From contig CAVOLQ010000002.1 of assembly GCA_963696875.1 (NCBI GenBank), positions 310,001 through 374,000 on the forward strand: a stretch of DNA of 64,000 nt, written 5' to 3'. The translations under genes were made by a program, and so were the position numbers. The notes under the pieces were generated by a model that was given only the letters and a program-made list of their open reading frames with translations, did not search any database and was not told the origin of the DNA. The stretch comes from Albibacterium sp963696875 (lineage in GTDB: Bacteria; Bacteroidota; Bacteroidia; Sphingobacteriales; Sphingobacteriaceae). Below, piece after piece: positions 34,543 through 43,107 of the stretch (position 1 is its first letter; every line of letters starts with the position of its first letter).

Positions 34543-36189
34543 TTACCGATGAGTAATAGAGGAAGAAAACGTTCCCTTATTTAACTCTTTAACAGCATAA
34601 TCACATGCACGCGCAGTTAAAGCCATATAAGTCAGTGATGGACTTTGGCATGCCGATGAAGTCATGCAGCTTCCATCAGTAATAAATACATTTTTAACAT
34701 CATGCATTTGGTTAAATTTGTTTAAAACAGATGTTTTAGGATCGTGTCCCATTCTTATAGTACCCATTTCATGGGCGGTGGCGCCTCCCGGTTTATGATA
34801 ATTAAAAGTTTCTATATCTTTAAAGCCAGCGTCGGTTAACATTTCACCAGAGACTAACATGATATCCTTCTTCATATTTCGCTCATTCTCCTTAAAAGAA
34901 AAATTAATACTTACTAAAGGCATTCCCCAAGAATCCTTTTTAGTATGATTTAAAACAATTCTATTTTCGAAATACGGTAAACATTCACCCCAGCCTGCCA
35001 TCCAAACAGTCCATGGGCCAGGGGTTATCAGCTGTTTTTTATATTCACTCCCGAATCCTGTTAAGGACATCAATGAGTCCTCCCATTCTCTCCTTTCTCC
35101 AAGCCCATGAATCATATACCCCCCAATAAAATTATTTTCATTTCGATTTTCGAGATTTCGAAAACGTGGTATCGTAAAGCCACAAGGTCTTCTACCTTTA
35201 TAATAGAATTCTTTAAATCCTTCGTGTACGCCATGAGCACCCGCCGATGAATGATGATCCATTAAATTATGTCCCACCTGTCCGCTATCGTTTCCAAGAC
35301 CGTTAGGAAATCGATCCGATGTAGAGTTTAAAAGAATAGCTGCCGAGGCTATTGTTGATGCGTTAACAAAAATAATCTTTGCAAAGTATTCAAAATCCTC
35401 ATTAGTAATCGCATCGATTACGCGCACTCCTTTTGCCATTTTCGCGCTCTCATCATATAGTATTTCTGTCACAATAGAGAATGGTCTTAACGTTAAGTTT
35501 CCGGTATTAAAAGCAGCTGGAATTGTAGAACTATTACTGCTAAAATACCCCCCAAAAGGGCATCCCCTGATACAAAGATTTCTGTTCATGCAAGGCCCGC
35601 GATGATTCCACCCTTTTGTTAGATTTGCTACTCGAGCAACAGTTAATAACCTGTCATCTTGGTTGTTCAGCTTTAACGATGCCGCTAGATGCTTTTCAAT
35701 GCAGTTTAAGTCCATGGGGGGTAAGAAATCACCATCCGGCAAGTGTTTAAGATTTTCGGCTTGACCACTCACTCCTATATACCGTTCAACGTAATCATAC
35801 CATGGTGCAATATCTTTATATCGAATAGGCCAATCAACCCCTATACCATTACGAGCGTTACTACTAAAATCCAAATCACTTAAACGGTAACATTGCCTGC
35901 CCCATATCAATGACCTTCCTCCTACTTGGTATCCTCTTGCCCATTCAAATGGTTGCTCTTGGATATAGGGATGTTCATCAATGTTTACAAAAAAGCCGTC
36001 GTCATGGTCTGGAGTAAGTTCCCATGGTTTCAAGTTGGCTGTTGGATAATCTTTAATATGTTGAACATCCCTCCCTCGTTCCAATAATAAAGTTTTTAAT
36101 CCTTTTTCACATAATTCTTTGGCAGCCCAACCTCCACTTATTCCTGATCCAATCACGATAGCATCATAGTTTTTTAAATAATTATCCAT
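34543..36189 (-). CDS. GMC-family FAD oxidoreductase
   Basis: A 548-residue flavoprotein of the glucose-methanol-choline superfamily. The dinucleotide motif GSGISGGWAAKEL lies at residues 13-25, with LLERGRD following. The C-terminal GMC domain has HEMGTIRMGHDP and DGSCMTSSACQSPSLT. It resembles the large subunit of gluconate 2-dehydrogenase-like complexes. The gene just upstream encodes a subunit-3-like protein, ten bases away, so the two should form an oxidoreductase acting on a sugar or polyol. The cytochrome subunit is absent from the neighbourhood. Position inside a glycosyltransferase operon suggests oxidation of the glycan or a precursor, which is inference. Confidence 0.87.
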   Translation of the reverse strand: MDNYLKNYDAIVIGSGISGGWAAKELCEKGLKTLLLERGRDVQHIKDYPTANLKPWELTPDHDDGFFVNIDEHPYIQEQPFEWARGYQVGGRSLIWGRQCYRLSDLDFSSNARNGIGVDWPIRYKDIAPWYDYVERYIGVSGQAENLKHLPDGDFLPPMDLNCIEKHLAASLKLNNQDDRLLTVARVANLTKGWNHRGPCMNRNLCIRGCPFGGYFSSNSSTIPAAFNTGNLTLRPFSIVTEILYDESAKMAKGVRVIDAITNEDFEYFAKIIFVNASTIASAAILLNSTSDRFPNGLGNDSGQVGHNLMDHHSSAGAHGVHEGFKEFYYKGRRPCGFTIPRFRNLENRNENNFIGGYMIHGLGERREWEDSLMSLTGFGSEYKKQLITPGPWTVWMAGWGECLPYFENRIVLNHTKKDSWGMPLVSINFSFKENERNMKKDIMLVSGEMLTDAGFKDIETFNYHKPGGATAHEMGTIRMGHDPKTSVLNKFNQMHDVKNVFITDGSCMTSSACQSPSLTYMALTARACDYAVKELNKGTFSSSITHR

Positions 36190-36199
36190 ATACTATAAA

Positions 36200-36769
36200 T
36201 TATTTGGTAGCCCATGATTTCTGTCCTTTTTTGAGTGGGACGCAAGCTTGGTAATCGATCGGAATAAAATCATAGGCTAATGCTTTTGTAGCACCGACTT
36301 TTGAAGTGCAAAATCCAATAACCGTAAGACTTTTAAGTTTGTATATAAAACGCTCTCCCAATAATTTATTTTCAATTCTTTCTAAGATTTCATAATTCAA
36401 ATCCCTATTTTCATAATACTCAAGTATTTTAATTCTGTCTGACGTTGAGCAACTTTGAAAGCTTTTATGGTATTTATTTATCGAATAGTCTTGTAGATCT
36501 CTTAATCCTGTTAAGAATCTATTTTGAGTCTTTTGATCCTCATGGTGTATGAGCATTTTTATAATATAATCATCGACGTGAGCATCTTTAGCGCCAGGTG
36601 AATCTGTTGCTGGAATAATCGTTTCAGCAAGCTCGGCAATGAGATTCTTATAAAAATATAGCGATTCGGATTCAAATTTATCATTTGTAAGCCAGCCGCA
36701 ACCAGTGTAAATTGAAGTACCTAAAACTCCTAAAGCAAATATGCTTTTTATGGACACTCTTCTATTCAT
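36200..36769 (-). CDS. Gluconate 2-dehydrogenase subunit 3-like lipoprotein
   Basis: A 189-residue protein with a hydrophobic N-terminus ending in SIYTGC, a probable lipobox with Cys24, after an MNRR opening that lacks a full twin-arginine motif. The core LIAELAETIIPATDSPGAKDAHVDDYI near residues 43-70 is the signature of the gluconate-2-dehydrogenase subunit 3 family, which escorts and anchors GMC partners. The oxidoreductase gene follows after ten bases. Export of the pair to the periplasm is likely if subunit 3 carries the partner across, as in Tat-dependent relatives; that route is not evident from this signal. Confidence 0.82.
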   Translation of the reverse strand: MNRRVSIKSIFALGVLGTSIYTGCGWLTNDKFESESLYFYKNLIAELAETIIPATDSPGAKDAHVDDYIIKMLIHHEDQKTQNRFLTGLRDLQDYSINKYHKSFQSCSTSDRIKILEYYENRDLNYEILERIENKLLGERFIYKLKSLTVIGFCTSKVGATKALAYDFIPIDYQACVPLKKGQKSWATK

Positions 36770-36796
36770 TGCCTTATTATTTATGAAGTGTAAACT

Positions 36797-37588
36797 TTAA
36801 CGCGTAAAGTGAATATGATAATTGTTTTTAAACTGCCTGTACACATCACGCACTATTTTTATATATAGATTATTACTTCTTCTTAAACGTCCCCGTTTCA
36901 TAGTGCTTGGCTCTAATGCTGAGTTTTCCTGAATAAATAATTTTTTGAAATCATTAAAAAACAATCCCTTCCCTCTATTTTTAATAAAAGACACACACAT
37001 TTCATATTCTGTTTTCTCAGGATTTAATCCTTCTTTATACCTTCCGAATTTTGTTAGAAAGGTTGATCGCCTTAAATGAGGGTGATCGCTATATTGATAT
37101 ATTTTGGTATAATTTAATCCGAAATTAGGTAAGTACATTGCGGAAAATCCTTTATCTGCCTGTTCTAAATATGGATAAGGGATGTATGCATAGAATCTAA
37201 TAATGTCTAGTTCTGGATTTTCAACCAAACAACTAAAAGCAGTTTTCAAATTTTCAGGAAAATACGGAGTTGGCACAAAGTCTTCCTGTACATATAATGT
37301 ATATTTATTTAAGATTGCATCTTGGCCTTTATTAATATTGTTACCTAGTCCGCTATTTTTATCTGCTTCGACCATCTTAAAATGAAATCTTTTAGATAAC
37401 TCTAAAAGTATATTTAGATGTTCTTTTCTACTACCATCATCTGAAACAATAATCTCGCCAAAGGTGCATTTCAAATCCTCAAATGAAGATAAGAGCTTTC
37501 GTAGAGAACTGCTCCTATTGTAATGAGTTATCAATAAACTAATTTCTGGAAAATAGAATTTTTCATTAGGAGAAATAGAAGTAACCAT
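36797..37588 (-). CDS. Glycosyltransferase family 2
   Basis: A 263-residue GT2 with LLITHYNRSSSLRKLL near residue 17, IVSDDGSRKEH near 47 and LYVQEDFVPTPYFP near 97. The metal motif is QED rather than DxD, as in some alpha-1,3-fucosyl or hexosyl GT2 branches. It has no membrane segment and a basic C-terminus, suggesting peripheral membrane binding. It is 27 bases upstream of the subunit-3 gene in the operon. Confidence 0.8.
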   Translation of the reverse strand: MVTSISPNEKFYFPEISLLITHYNRSSSLRKLLSSFEDLKCTFGEIIVSDDGSRKEHLNILLELSKRFHFKMVEADKNSGLGNNINKGQDAILNKYTLYVQEDFVPTPYFPENLKTAFSCLVENPELDIIRFYAYIPYPYLEQADKGFSAMYLPNFGLNYTKIYQYSDHPHLRRSTFLTKFGRYKEGLNPEKTEYEMCVSFIKNRGKGLFFNDFKKLFIQENSALEPSTMKRGRLRRSNNLYIKIVRDVYRQFKNNYHIHFTR

Positions 37589-37622
37589 ACTTAAATACTT
37601 AAATGTTAATATTCAACAACCA

Positions 37623-38438
37623 TTAACCGACGAGGCTTTTGAATGTTTTAAAAAATCTTCCGAACGAGGCCTTAATAACTCCACCATCTATGAGAATTCG
37701 CCTGTCTGTAGTCCAAACTATTGATTCTTTATTCGTCACATTAAACAAAGCTCCAAAGTTGTTATCTCTCAACTTCATAGCTAACCAACCATCTTCATTC
37801 GTTCCTGGTGGATGATCGAAGCCATTTACTCTTAAACATTGATGTCTTCGACAGGCTGAATTAAAGCCATAAACGTTGACTGCCTCCTCCTTTAGTTTAC
37901 GGTGAATAAATTTATTAAAGTCTGCAAAATGCTCATATATAAAATACCAAAACCTTGGGGTATCGCTAATTGGAATAAACGAAAATCGACCATAAGTTAA
38001 GGCAATATCTTTATTCGTAACAAGAGGATTCACCATTTTATCAATCCAACTTTCAGGATAAATAGTATCTGCATCAGCGTTAAGAATATATTTCCCTTTG
38101 GCTATGGATAAGCCTGCATTTCTAGCATGTGTGATACCTTGTTTCGGCTCATTAATACAGATCACATTGGCAGCTTTTGCAAGTAGGTAAGTTCCATCAG
38201 TTGAATTGTTATTTACTAGAATGACCTCGACCGTTTTATTTGTCGTAGTGCATGCGAGAGAATAAAGAGTCTTCAATAAATTCTCTTCTTCATTAAAAGC
38301 AGGAATTATTATTGAAATGTCGGGTTCATCGGCAAACAATCTACTAAAACTTTCAGCAATTGATGGTAGATACTTTTGCAATTGTTTTGAGTCTCTATCG
38401 AAAAACTTAACATTGTTGGGTATAAAAAGAGGACGCAT
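37623..38438 (-). CDS. Glycosyltransferase family 2
   Basis: A 271-residue GT2 with ISIIIPAFNEEENLLKTL near residue 55, VNNNSTDGT near 90 and LNADADTIYPESW near 127. It has a roughly 55-residue N-terminal extension before the GT-A core. The ADAD sequence supplies the DxD motif. The GTNEDGWLAMKL block near 215 carries the likely catalytic ED. The enzyme is soluble or peripheral. It lies nine bases after the GT4 gene. Confidence 0.84.
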   Translation of the reverse strand: MRPLFIPNNVKFFDRDSKQLQKYLPSIAESFSRLFADEPDISIIIPAFNEEENLLKTLYSLACTTTNKTVEVILVNNNSTDGTYLLAKAANVICINEPKQGITHARNAGLSIAKGKYILNADADTIYPESWIDKMVNPLVTNKDIALTYGRFSFIPISDTPRFWYFIYEHFADFNKFIHRKLKEEAVNVYGFNSACRRHQCLRVNGFDHPPGTNEDGWLAMKLRDNNFGALFNVTNKESIVWTTDRRILIDGGVIKASFGRFFKTFKSLVG

Positions 38439-38447
38439 AATAAAAAA

Positions 38448-39668
38448 TTACGTTAACTTACGATTCAACATTTTAACAGTTTCAGTTGTATTTTCAATTA
38501 GCCGAAATATTTCCGAAACACAATTTTCCCAAGTATGTGAGGCGGCAAACTTTTTTCTCTCAGAAGAAATAGATTCATTATTCTCAAAAATGGCTTTCCT
38601 AATTGAATCATTATAATTATCACTGGTATTTACTAAATAAACATGTTCCTCGAATACCTCCATTGCTTTCGTTTTTGTAGCGACAACAGGTTTACCAAGC
38701 GCTAAATATTCATCAACTTTCCTTGGGTAATTTCCAATGGTAATTTCATTTACTATTTGTGGATTAATACAAACGTCAAATGCGTTTATATAGGCAGGTA
38801 GTTCCTCAGTCTGTTTTGGTCCGCCGAAATATATGTTTTTTAGTTGATGCAAAGTACTGGATTTAAAGACCTCATCTTCGGGACCGATTAATACTATTGA
38901 GTAATCCGGGAAACTCAATGCGATACTCTCAATTATCTTAATATCAAGCCTATTACTATTCAATGAGCCGACATATCCAATAATTGGTCGTTTAATGCCG
39001 GACAAGTCTTCTGGTTTTCTGCTATATATCCCGTTTATAAAAGCATCCACTTCACAGCCTTGCCCTACATAAAAAGAGTTTGGATTAAATTGTTTACAAT
39101 AATCTGTTAAAAATGTAGAATTAGCGACGCATAGGTCATTGCTACGAATCAATACTGGTTCTAGTGTTTCTCCATGTTTTTTCCAATAGTTTACACCAAC
39201 CATATAATCCCGAGAATAATAAACACTGATTTCAGGATTCAAATATTTATTCAAATAAAAACCTTTAAAGATCTCATTATCATTAAATAATATGTAATTC
39301 TTAAAGTCAAGATCTGCAATTGCTTTCTGAATCGATTGCGCAAGTTTGTTGTTATTTCGCTTATTAAATTCCTTGAAAAGAAATCGGTTATCAATCCAGT
39401 TAATAGACTCAACAAGGCAATCTGGATAATAATTCCATAGGTTACCTTTAATTTGAACTAAACCTTCTTCTTTTTTACGAATTACATTAATTCTCTTTTT
39501 GACTCTAGGATCGACCTTATTTCTTAATAAGGTGATTCTATCTAAAGGGGAATTTACGTATAAAACCCTGTTTTTTTTACTCATTTCAAGTGCGATATTT
39601 TTGCAATTGCTTCCCATATTCGTGTCCCAAGCTTGTTGGCCCACTATTATAATGTCTTTATTTGTCAT
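38448..39668 (-). CDS. Glycosyltransferase family 4-like (GT-B fold)
   Basis: A 406-residue GT-B enzyme. The C-terminal Rossmann half starts near IIGYVGSLNSNRLD and has INPQIVNEITIGNYPRKVDE followed by YLALGKPVVATKT, the E-x7-E-like donor site of GT4 enzymes. The N-terminal half opens with KDIIIVGQQAWDTNMGS. It is a retaining sugar transferase of unknown specificity. Its start overlaps the acetyltransferase stop by 11 bases, indicating translational coupling. Confidence 0.85.
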   Translation of the reverse strand: MTNKDIIIVGQQAWDTNMGSNCKNIALEMSKKNRVLYVNSPLDRITLLRNKVDPRVKKRINVIRKKEEGLVQIKGNLWNYYPDCLVESINWIDNRFLFKEFNKRNNNKLAQSIQKAIADLDFKNYILFNDNEIFKGFYLNKYLNPEISVYYSRDYMVGVNYWKKHGETLEPVLIRSNDLCVANSTFLTDYCKQFNPNSFYVGQGCEVDAFINGIYSRKPEDLSGIKRPIIGYVGSLNSNRLDIKIIESIALSFPDYSIVLIGPEDEVFKSSTLHQLKNIYFGGPKQTEELPAYINAFDVCINPQIVNEITIGNYPRKVDEYLALGKPVVATKTKAMEVFEEHVYLVNTSDNYNDSIRKAIFENNESISSERKKFAASHTWENCVSEIFRLIENTTETVKMLNRKLT

Positions 39669-40332
39669 AATCTTTTATCGCGAAATTATTTACCTTGTAT
39701 TGCCAAAGTCCTGTTTGAAAATCATACTGCTTCACAACTTTTGCGGGATTACCCACTGCAACTGAATAATCAGGAATATCTTTTGTAACAATACTCCCGG
39801 CGCCTACAATACTGTGTTTACCTAGATTCACTCCAGCCGTAATAACACAATTTGCTCCAATCCAAACTCGATCAGAAATAACAATTGGCTTACAAATAAC
39901 TTTTTGCATTGATGGAGAAGTTGACACGTCTTCATAACCATGGTTAAGCGCAGATACAACTACGTTTTGCGCAATCATTACATCATTTCCAACGGTAATA
40001 GGACCAATTAATGTACTACCTATACCTATGACAGTTTTATTTCCAATGCAAACATCTCCAACACCGTTGTTAATTGTCGAAAAATCTTCAACTAAACTGC
40101 CCTCACCAAGTACAAATTTGTGATATGGAAACAAATCCATTCTAGTACGCCGCTGAATGACAGAACCCTTTCCCCTTTTATGTTTGAAGGGATTTAATAT
40201 CAACTTTACCCATAAACGAGGTTTATACTGGTTCGACGGGATTAACATCCACAAAGCCAACTTCTTTAAAGTTAAATTCGCTTTTATTTTTGAAGTTATT
40301 GAACTATTCATTTTTTTTTTTGATTTCATCAT
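39658..40332 (-). CDS. Hexapeptide-repeat acyltransferase (WcaF/LbH type)
   Basis: A 224-residue left-handed beta-helix O-acetyltransferase. Repeating hexapeptides run from about residue 75 to 195 (VEDFST, VGDVCIG, IGIGSTL, GNDVMIA, SDRVWIGANCVI, VGAGSIV). The active histidine is likely in ALNHGYED near residue 133. It probably acetylates a sugar of the polymer using acetyl-CoA. It overlaps its neighbours by 4 bases (start) and 11 bases (end), so it is translationally coupled on both sides. Confidence 0.86.
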   Translation of the reverse strand: MMKSKKKMNSSITSKIKANLTLKKLALWMLIPSNQYKPRLWVKLILNPFKHKRGKGSVIQRRTRMDLFPYHKFVLGEGSLVEDFSTINNGVGDVCIGNKTVIGIGSTLIGPITVGNDVMIAQNVVVSALNHGYEDVSTSPSMQKVICKPIVISDRVWIGANCVITAGVNLGKHSIVGAGSIVTKDIPDYSVAVGNPAKVVKQYDFQTGLWQYKVNNFAIKDYDK

Positions 40333-41528
40333 AAATCTATTTGATGTTTAGTAGCAACTGATCGCTTATTCACACTTTTCACAAGAAATAAAGAAAGAAA
40401 TTGAAAAAATATAAATTTGGGTATACCCAGTAAGAAGTTGTAATTGATATTTGTCCCTTTACTTTGTTTTAATGAGATATAAAAACTTATGGAGAAGGCA
40501 GCAAAGCCTAATAACCATAAATAGACAAATTCAGATTTCAATCCTAATTCGATCAACAAACAGCTGAAAGACAGCGAGATAAAGATAAATAAAGGAGGCC
40601 GCAATAAAATTAGACCAAATAAAAACTGGTTTAAGCTTTTATTTATAATACCCATTTTAATAAGCTCGAATCCAAAAGAAAAATATTTAAACCAGGTATT
40701 TATCCAACGAGATCGCTGATTTACAAGTTGTTGTGAATGGCTGGTTTTTTCATCATAGACAACTGCCTGACTAGCGAATGCAATTCTTTCATCTTTCATT
40801 ACAATTTGAGCTTGTAATACCTTGTCAAAACCGGCTCCACTAATCTCCTTTTTATCTAGGCAATCTATAAATAGGTTTGTTTTAAATGCCATCCCCGAGC
40901 CAGATAAAGTTGCAGAGGATCCCAAATCAAACAACAACTTCCCATCATAAAAATGATAATAGATATCTCTAACACTATCTATACGTGCAATTGTAGAGTT
41001 AGTTTTCTTAGCGGTACGTGTTCCTTGAACTGCATTAAATCCCAGATCAAAGTACTTATTTAATTCCTTTAAATACTGAGGATGCACTAGATTATCGCTA
41101 TCAATAATTGTTAATATTTCATGTTTCCGCTTAAAATGACTGATAGCATAAAAATGCGATTTGGTATTACTTGCCAACACCGTTTCGGGTCGAAGAAGAA
41201 TAATTCTTTCATTATCAAATTTCAGTGTGGAAACATCACAATTATCAGCAACTATGTAAATCAAATAATTGTTGTAATCCATCTTTAGGATCGATTCGAC
41301 GAGTGGAAATAATAGTGCTGTTTCTTCATAAGCCGTTACTATAATAGCATAATCATAGTAATTCTGAGAGCGCTTAAATTGGTCTAATTTTTTTTTGTTA
41401 GGTAACGAGTCTTCATTTTGAAAATTAGAAAATGATTTTCTTTTTGCAGAGTAGATTACATACAAAGCAATTGGAACAACTAAATTATAGCCGATCAAAG
41501 CTTGCAATAAAATCCAAATCGATTTCAT
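40329..41528 (-). CDS. Membrane glycosyltransferase family 2
   Basis: A 399-residue GT2 with an N-terminal helix (about residues 5-25), a GT-A domain with IIVTAYEETALLFP near 65, VADNCD near 95 and IIDSDNLVHPQYL near 145, a later QRSRWINTWFKY block matching the Q(Q/R)xRW motif of processive synthases, and three C-terminal helices. It may be a polymerising or chain-extending enzyme. Its stop overlaps the acetyltransferase start by four bases, so product acetylation may be coupled. Confidence 0.86.
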   Translation of the reverse strand: MKSIWILLQALIGYNLVVPIALYVIYSAKRKSFSNFQNEDSLPNKKKLDQFKRSQNYYDYAIIVTAYEETALLFPLVESILKMDYNNYLIYIVADNCDVSTLKFDNERIILLRPETVLASNTKSHFYAISHFKRKHEILTIIDSDNLVHPQYLKELNKYFDLGFNAVQGTRTAKKTNSTIARIDSVRDIYYHFYDGKLLFDLGSSATLSGSGMAFKTNLFIDCLDKKEISGAGFDKVLQAQIVMKDERIAFASQAVVYDEKTSHSQQLVNQRSRWINTWFKYFSFGFELIKMGIINKSLNQFLFGLILLRPPLFIFISLSFSCLLIELGLKSEFVYLWLLGFAAFSISFYISLKQSKGTNINYNFLLGIPKFIFFQFLSLFLVKSVNKRSVATKHQIDL

Positions 41529-41543
41529 AGAATAAATTTATTG

Positions 41544-41654
41544 TTAATGTCTCTTTTTTAAAACTTCGTCTAACTGGTTTTTCTTTTTCAACCCGCGATA
41601 AAAACCTAATAGGCCAAATAGTAAGCCCGGAATTAAAAATATTTCAAATGGCAT
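41544..41654 (-). CDS. 36-residue single-span membrane protein
   Basis: The ORF starts at the ATG at 41652-41654 and encodes a short hydrophobic helix (residues 3-19, FEIFLIPGLLFGLLGF) followed by a Lys/Arg-rich tail, YRGLKKKNQLDEVLKKRH. It fits neatly between the ligase/polymerase gene (22 bases) and the GT2 gene (15 bases) in an operon with otherwise minimal gaps. The gap is longer than elsewhere only because of this ORF. The orientation N-out/C-in follows the positive-inside rule. It may be an accessory subunit of the polymerase or GT2. I know of no family name. Confidence 0.55.
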   Translation of the reverse strand: MPFEIFLIPGLLFGLLGFYRGLKKKNQLDEVLKKRH

Positions 41655-41676
41655 TGTTTAATAATTTATTTTTTTT

Positions 41677-43098
41677 TCATTGTTTTGACGCTGACTCTCG
41701 ATCCAACAGGGGGCCTTGATATACCATCATTAAGGATAAGGATACAACAAGTAATGATGGCATTATATTCATAATTTCGTTACCATAACTACAAAAGAAA
41801 ATCCCAGTAGCTCCTGATAATAACGCAATTAACTTAAATCTTAACTTTTCATTTTTTATATTCCATATGATACCAAATGCTTGACCAATAATATACATGT
41901 ACATACAGAACCAAAAAACAAATCCCACTATACCATACATTACCCAAATCTTTACCCACAGACTATCAGGCTCAATTGTGGACAAATATTTGTCGGCATT
42001 AAACTTATGACCAAAATGTCCTGTTACGCCTAATCCTCCTCCGAATGGTCTGGTTTTTAAATACTCGCGGAACAATTCTTGACTGGATAATCTGACGTTT
42101 AAGGAAGCATCACCAGGATTTAAAGCAGACCTGAAACGATAAATATTATAATTTCTATCACCTATATGTGTATATTTTAACCCCCCTAAAACAAGTAACA
42201 TAAAAAAAGTTCCTGCTAGTAGTATCTTATAGCTTTTACTCAATAATATAGCTGTAAAAGCACCTATAATAACTACAATAATAGTCCCCCTAGTTCCAGA
42301 AATCAACATACCATAAAGAAATAAGCAAGCCACCCCTAATAAAACTAGCCTTTTCCACAGTTTAAAATTACCAAAAGCCAGCACGCTTGAGATTATTGCA
42401 AACTGTGCTTGAAAAGAGCCAAATTGAGCTGCATCATAAAAAGAAAATATTCGTATCTTACCCCATAATACGTGGGTTGGATTATCATCTAAAAATAAAT
42501 ATTCATTTTCAGTTAACCCAAGGTGTTGCTGTCTAATACCGTTCAAACAAGCAATCAATGCTAAAACTAGAAATAAAACTAAAAAATAATTTAAGTTTCT
42601 ATTCGTTTTTATTAACATAAAACCTAAAGGAATTATCAATAAAGGATACAAAGCTATGGTTCTTATTTCTGCCATCCACCCAAGTATGCTGGCCCCGGCA
42701 GGATTGGCTACCTCCAAAACACTAATAATAAACCAGATTGATATAAGAGTGCAAAAGTCATTGTTAATTATTAGCAGATCTTTAGAGTTATATACAAAAA
42801 CTGCAGCAATCCAAGTTGTTAACAGTAGCGCTTCATAAATACCCGATGGCAATTCTATAATTTCCCTTCCAATAAATCCAGATAAAAAACAATAAATTAC
42901 TAGAGAAATTAATCCAAGCTTTGGATCTTTAAATAAAAAAATAAAATAAACGATTAAAACAGAGGCCAAAACCAAGATAATAGGACCGAGAATATCCATT
43001 TTAAGGATTGATATACTTGCCAAAAGGGATATAATTAATCCGAAAAAAGAAAAAATAATTTGCTTTTTTAAATCAGATCCAGAGTTTAACAAGTGCAT
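41677..43098 (-). CDS. O-antigen ligase/polymerase family protein (Wzy-like)
   Basis: A 473-residue integral membrane protein with about twelve helices. A large periplasmic loop near residues 330-390 contains the Wzy_C-type sequence LRLSSQELFREYLKTRPFGG and GLGVTGHFGH. Such proteins polymerise or ligate undecaprenol-linked repeat units in the periplasm. It lies next to the Wzc-like gene (9 bases), the normal Wzy-dependent pairing. Confidence 0.85.
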   Translation of the reverse strand: MHLLNSGSDLKKQIIFSFFGLIISLLASISILKMDILGPIILVLASVLIVYFIFLFKDPKLGLISLVIYCFLSGFIGREIIELPSGIYEALLLTTWIAAVFVYNSKDLLIINNDFCTLISIWFIISVLEVANPAGASILGWMAEIRTIALYPLLIIPLGFMLIKTNRNLNYFLVLFLVLALIACLNGIRQQHLGLTENEYLFLDDNPTHVLWGKIRIFSFYDAAQFGSFQAQFAIISSVLAFGNFKLWKRLVLLGVACLFLYGMLISGTRGTIIVVIIGAFTAILLSKSYKILLAGTFFMLLVLGGLKYTHIGDRNYNIYRFRSALNPGDASLNVRLSSQELFREYLKTRPFGGGLGVTGHFGHKFNADKYLSTIEPDSLWVKIWVMYGIVGFVFWFCMYMYIIGQAFGIIWNIKNEKLRFKLIALLSGATGIFFCSYGNEIMNIMPSLLVVSLSLMMVYQGPLLDRESASKQ

Positions 43099-43107
43099 AT
43101 CTTTGTT

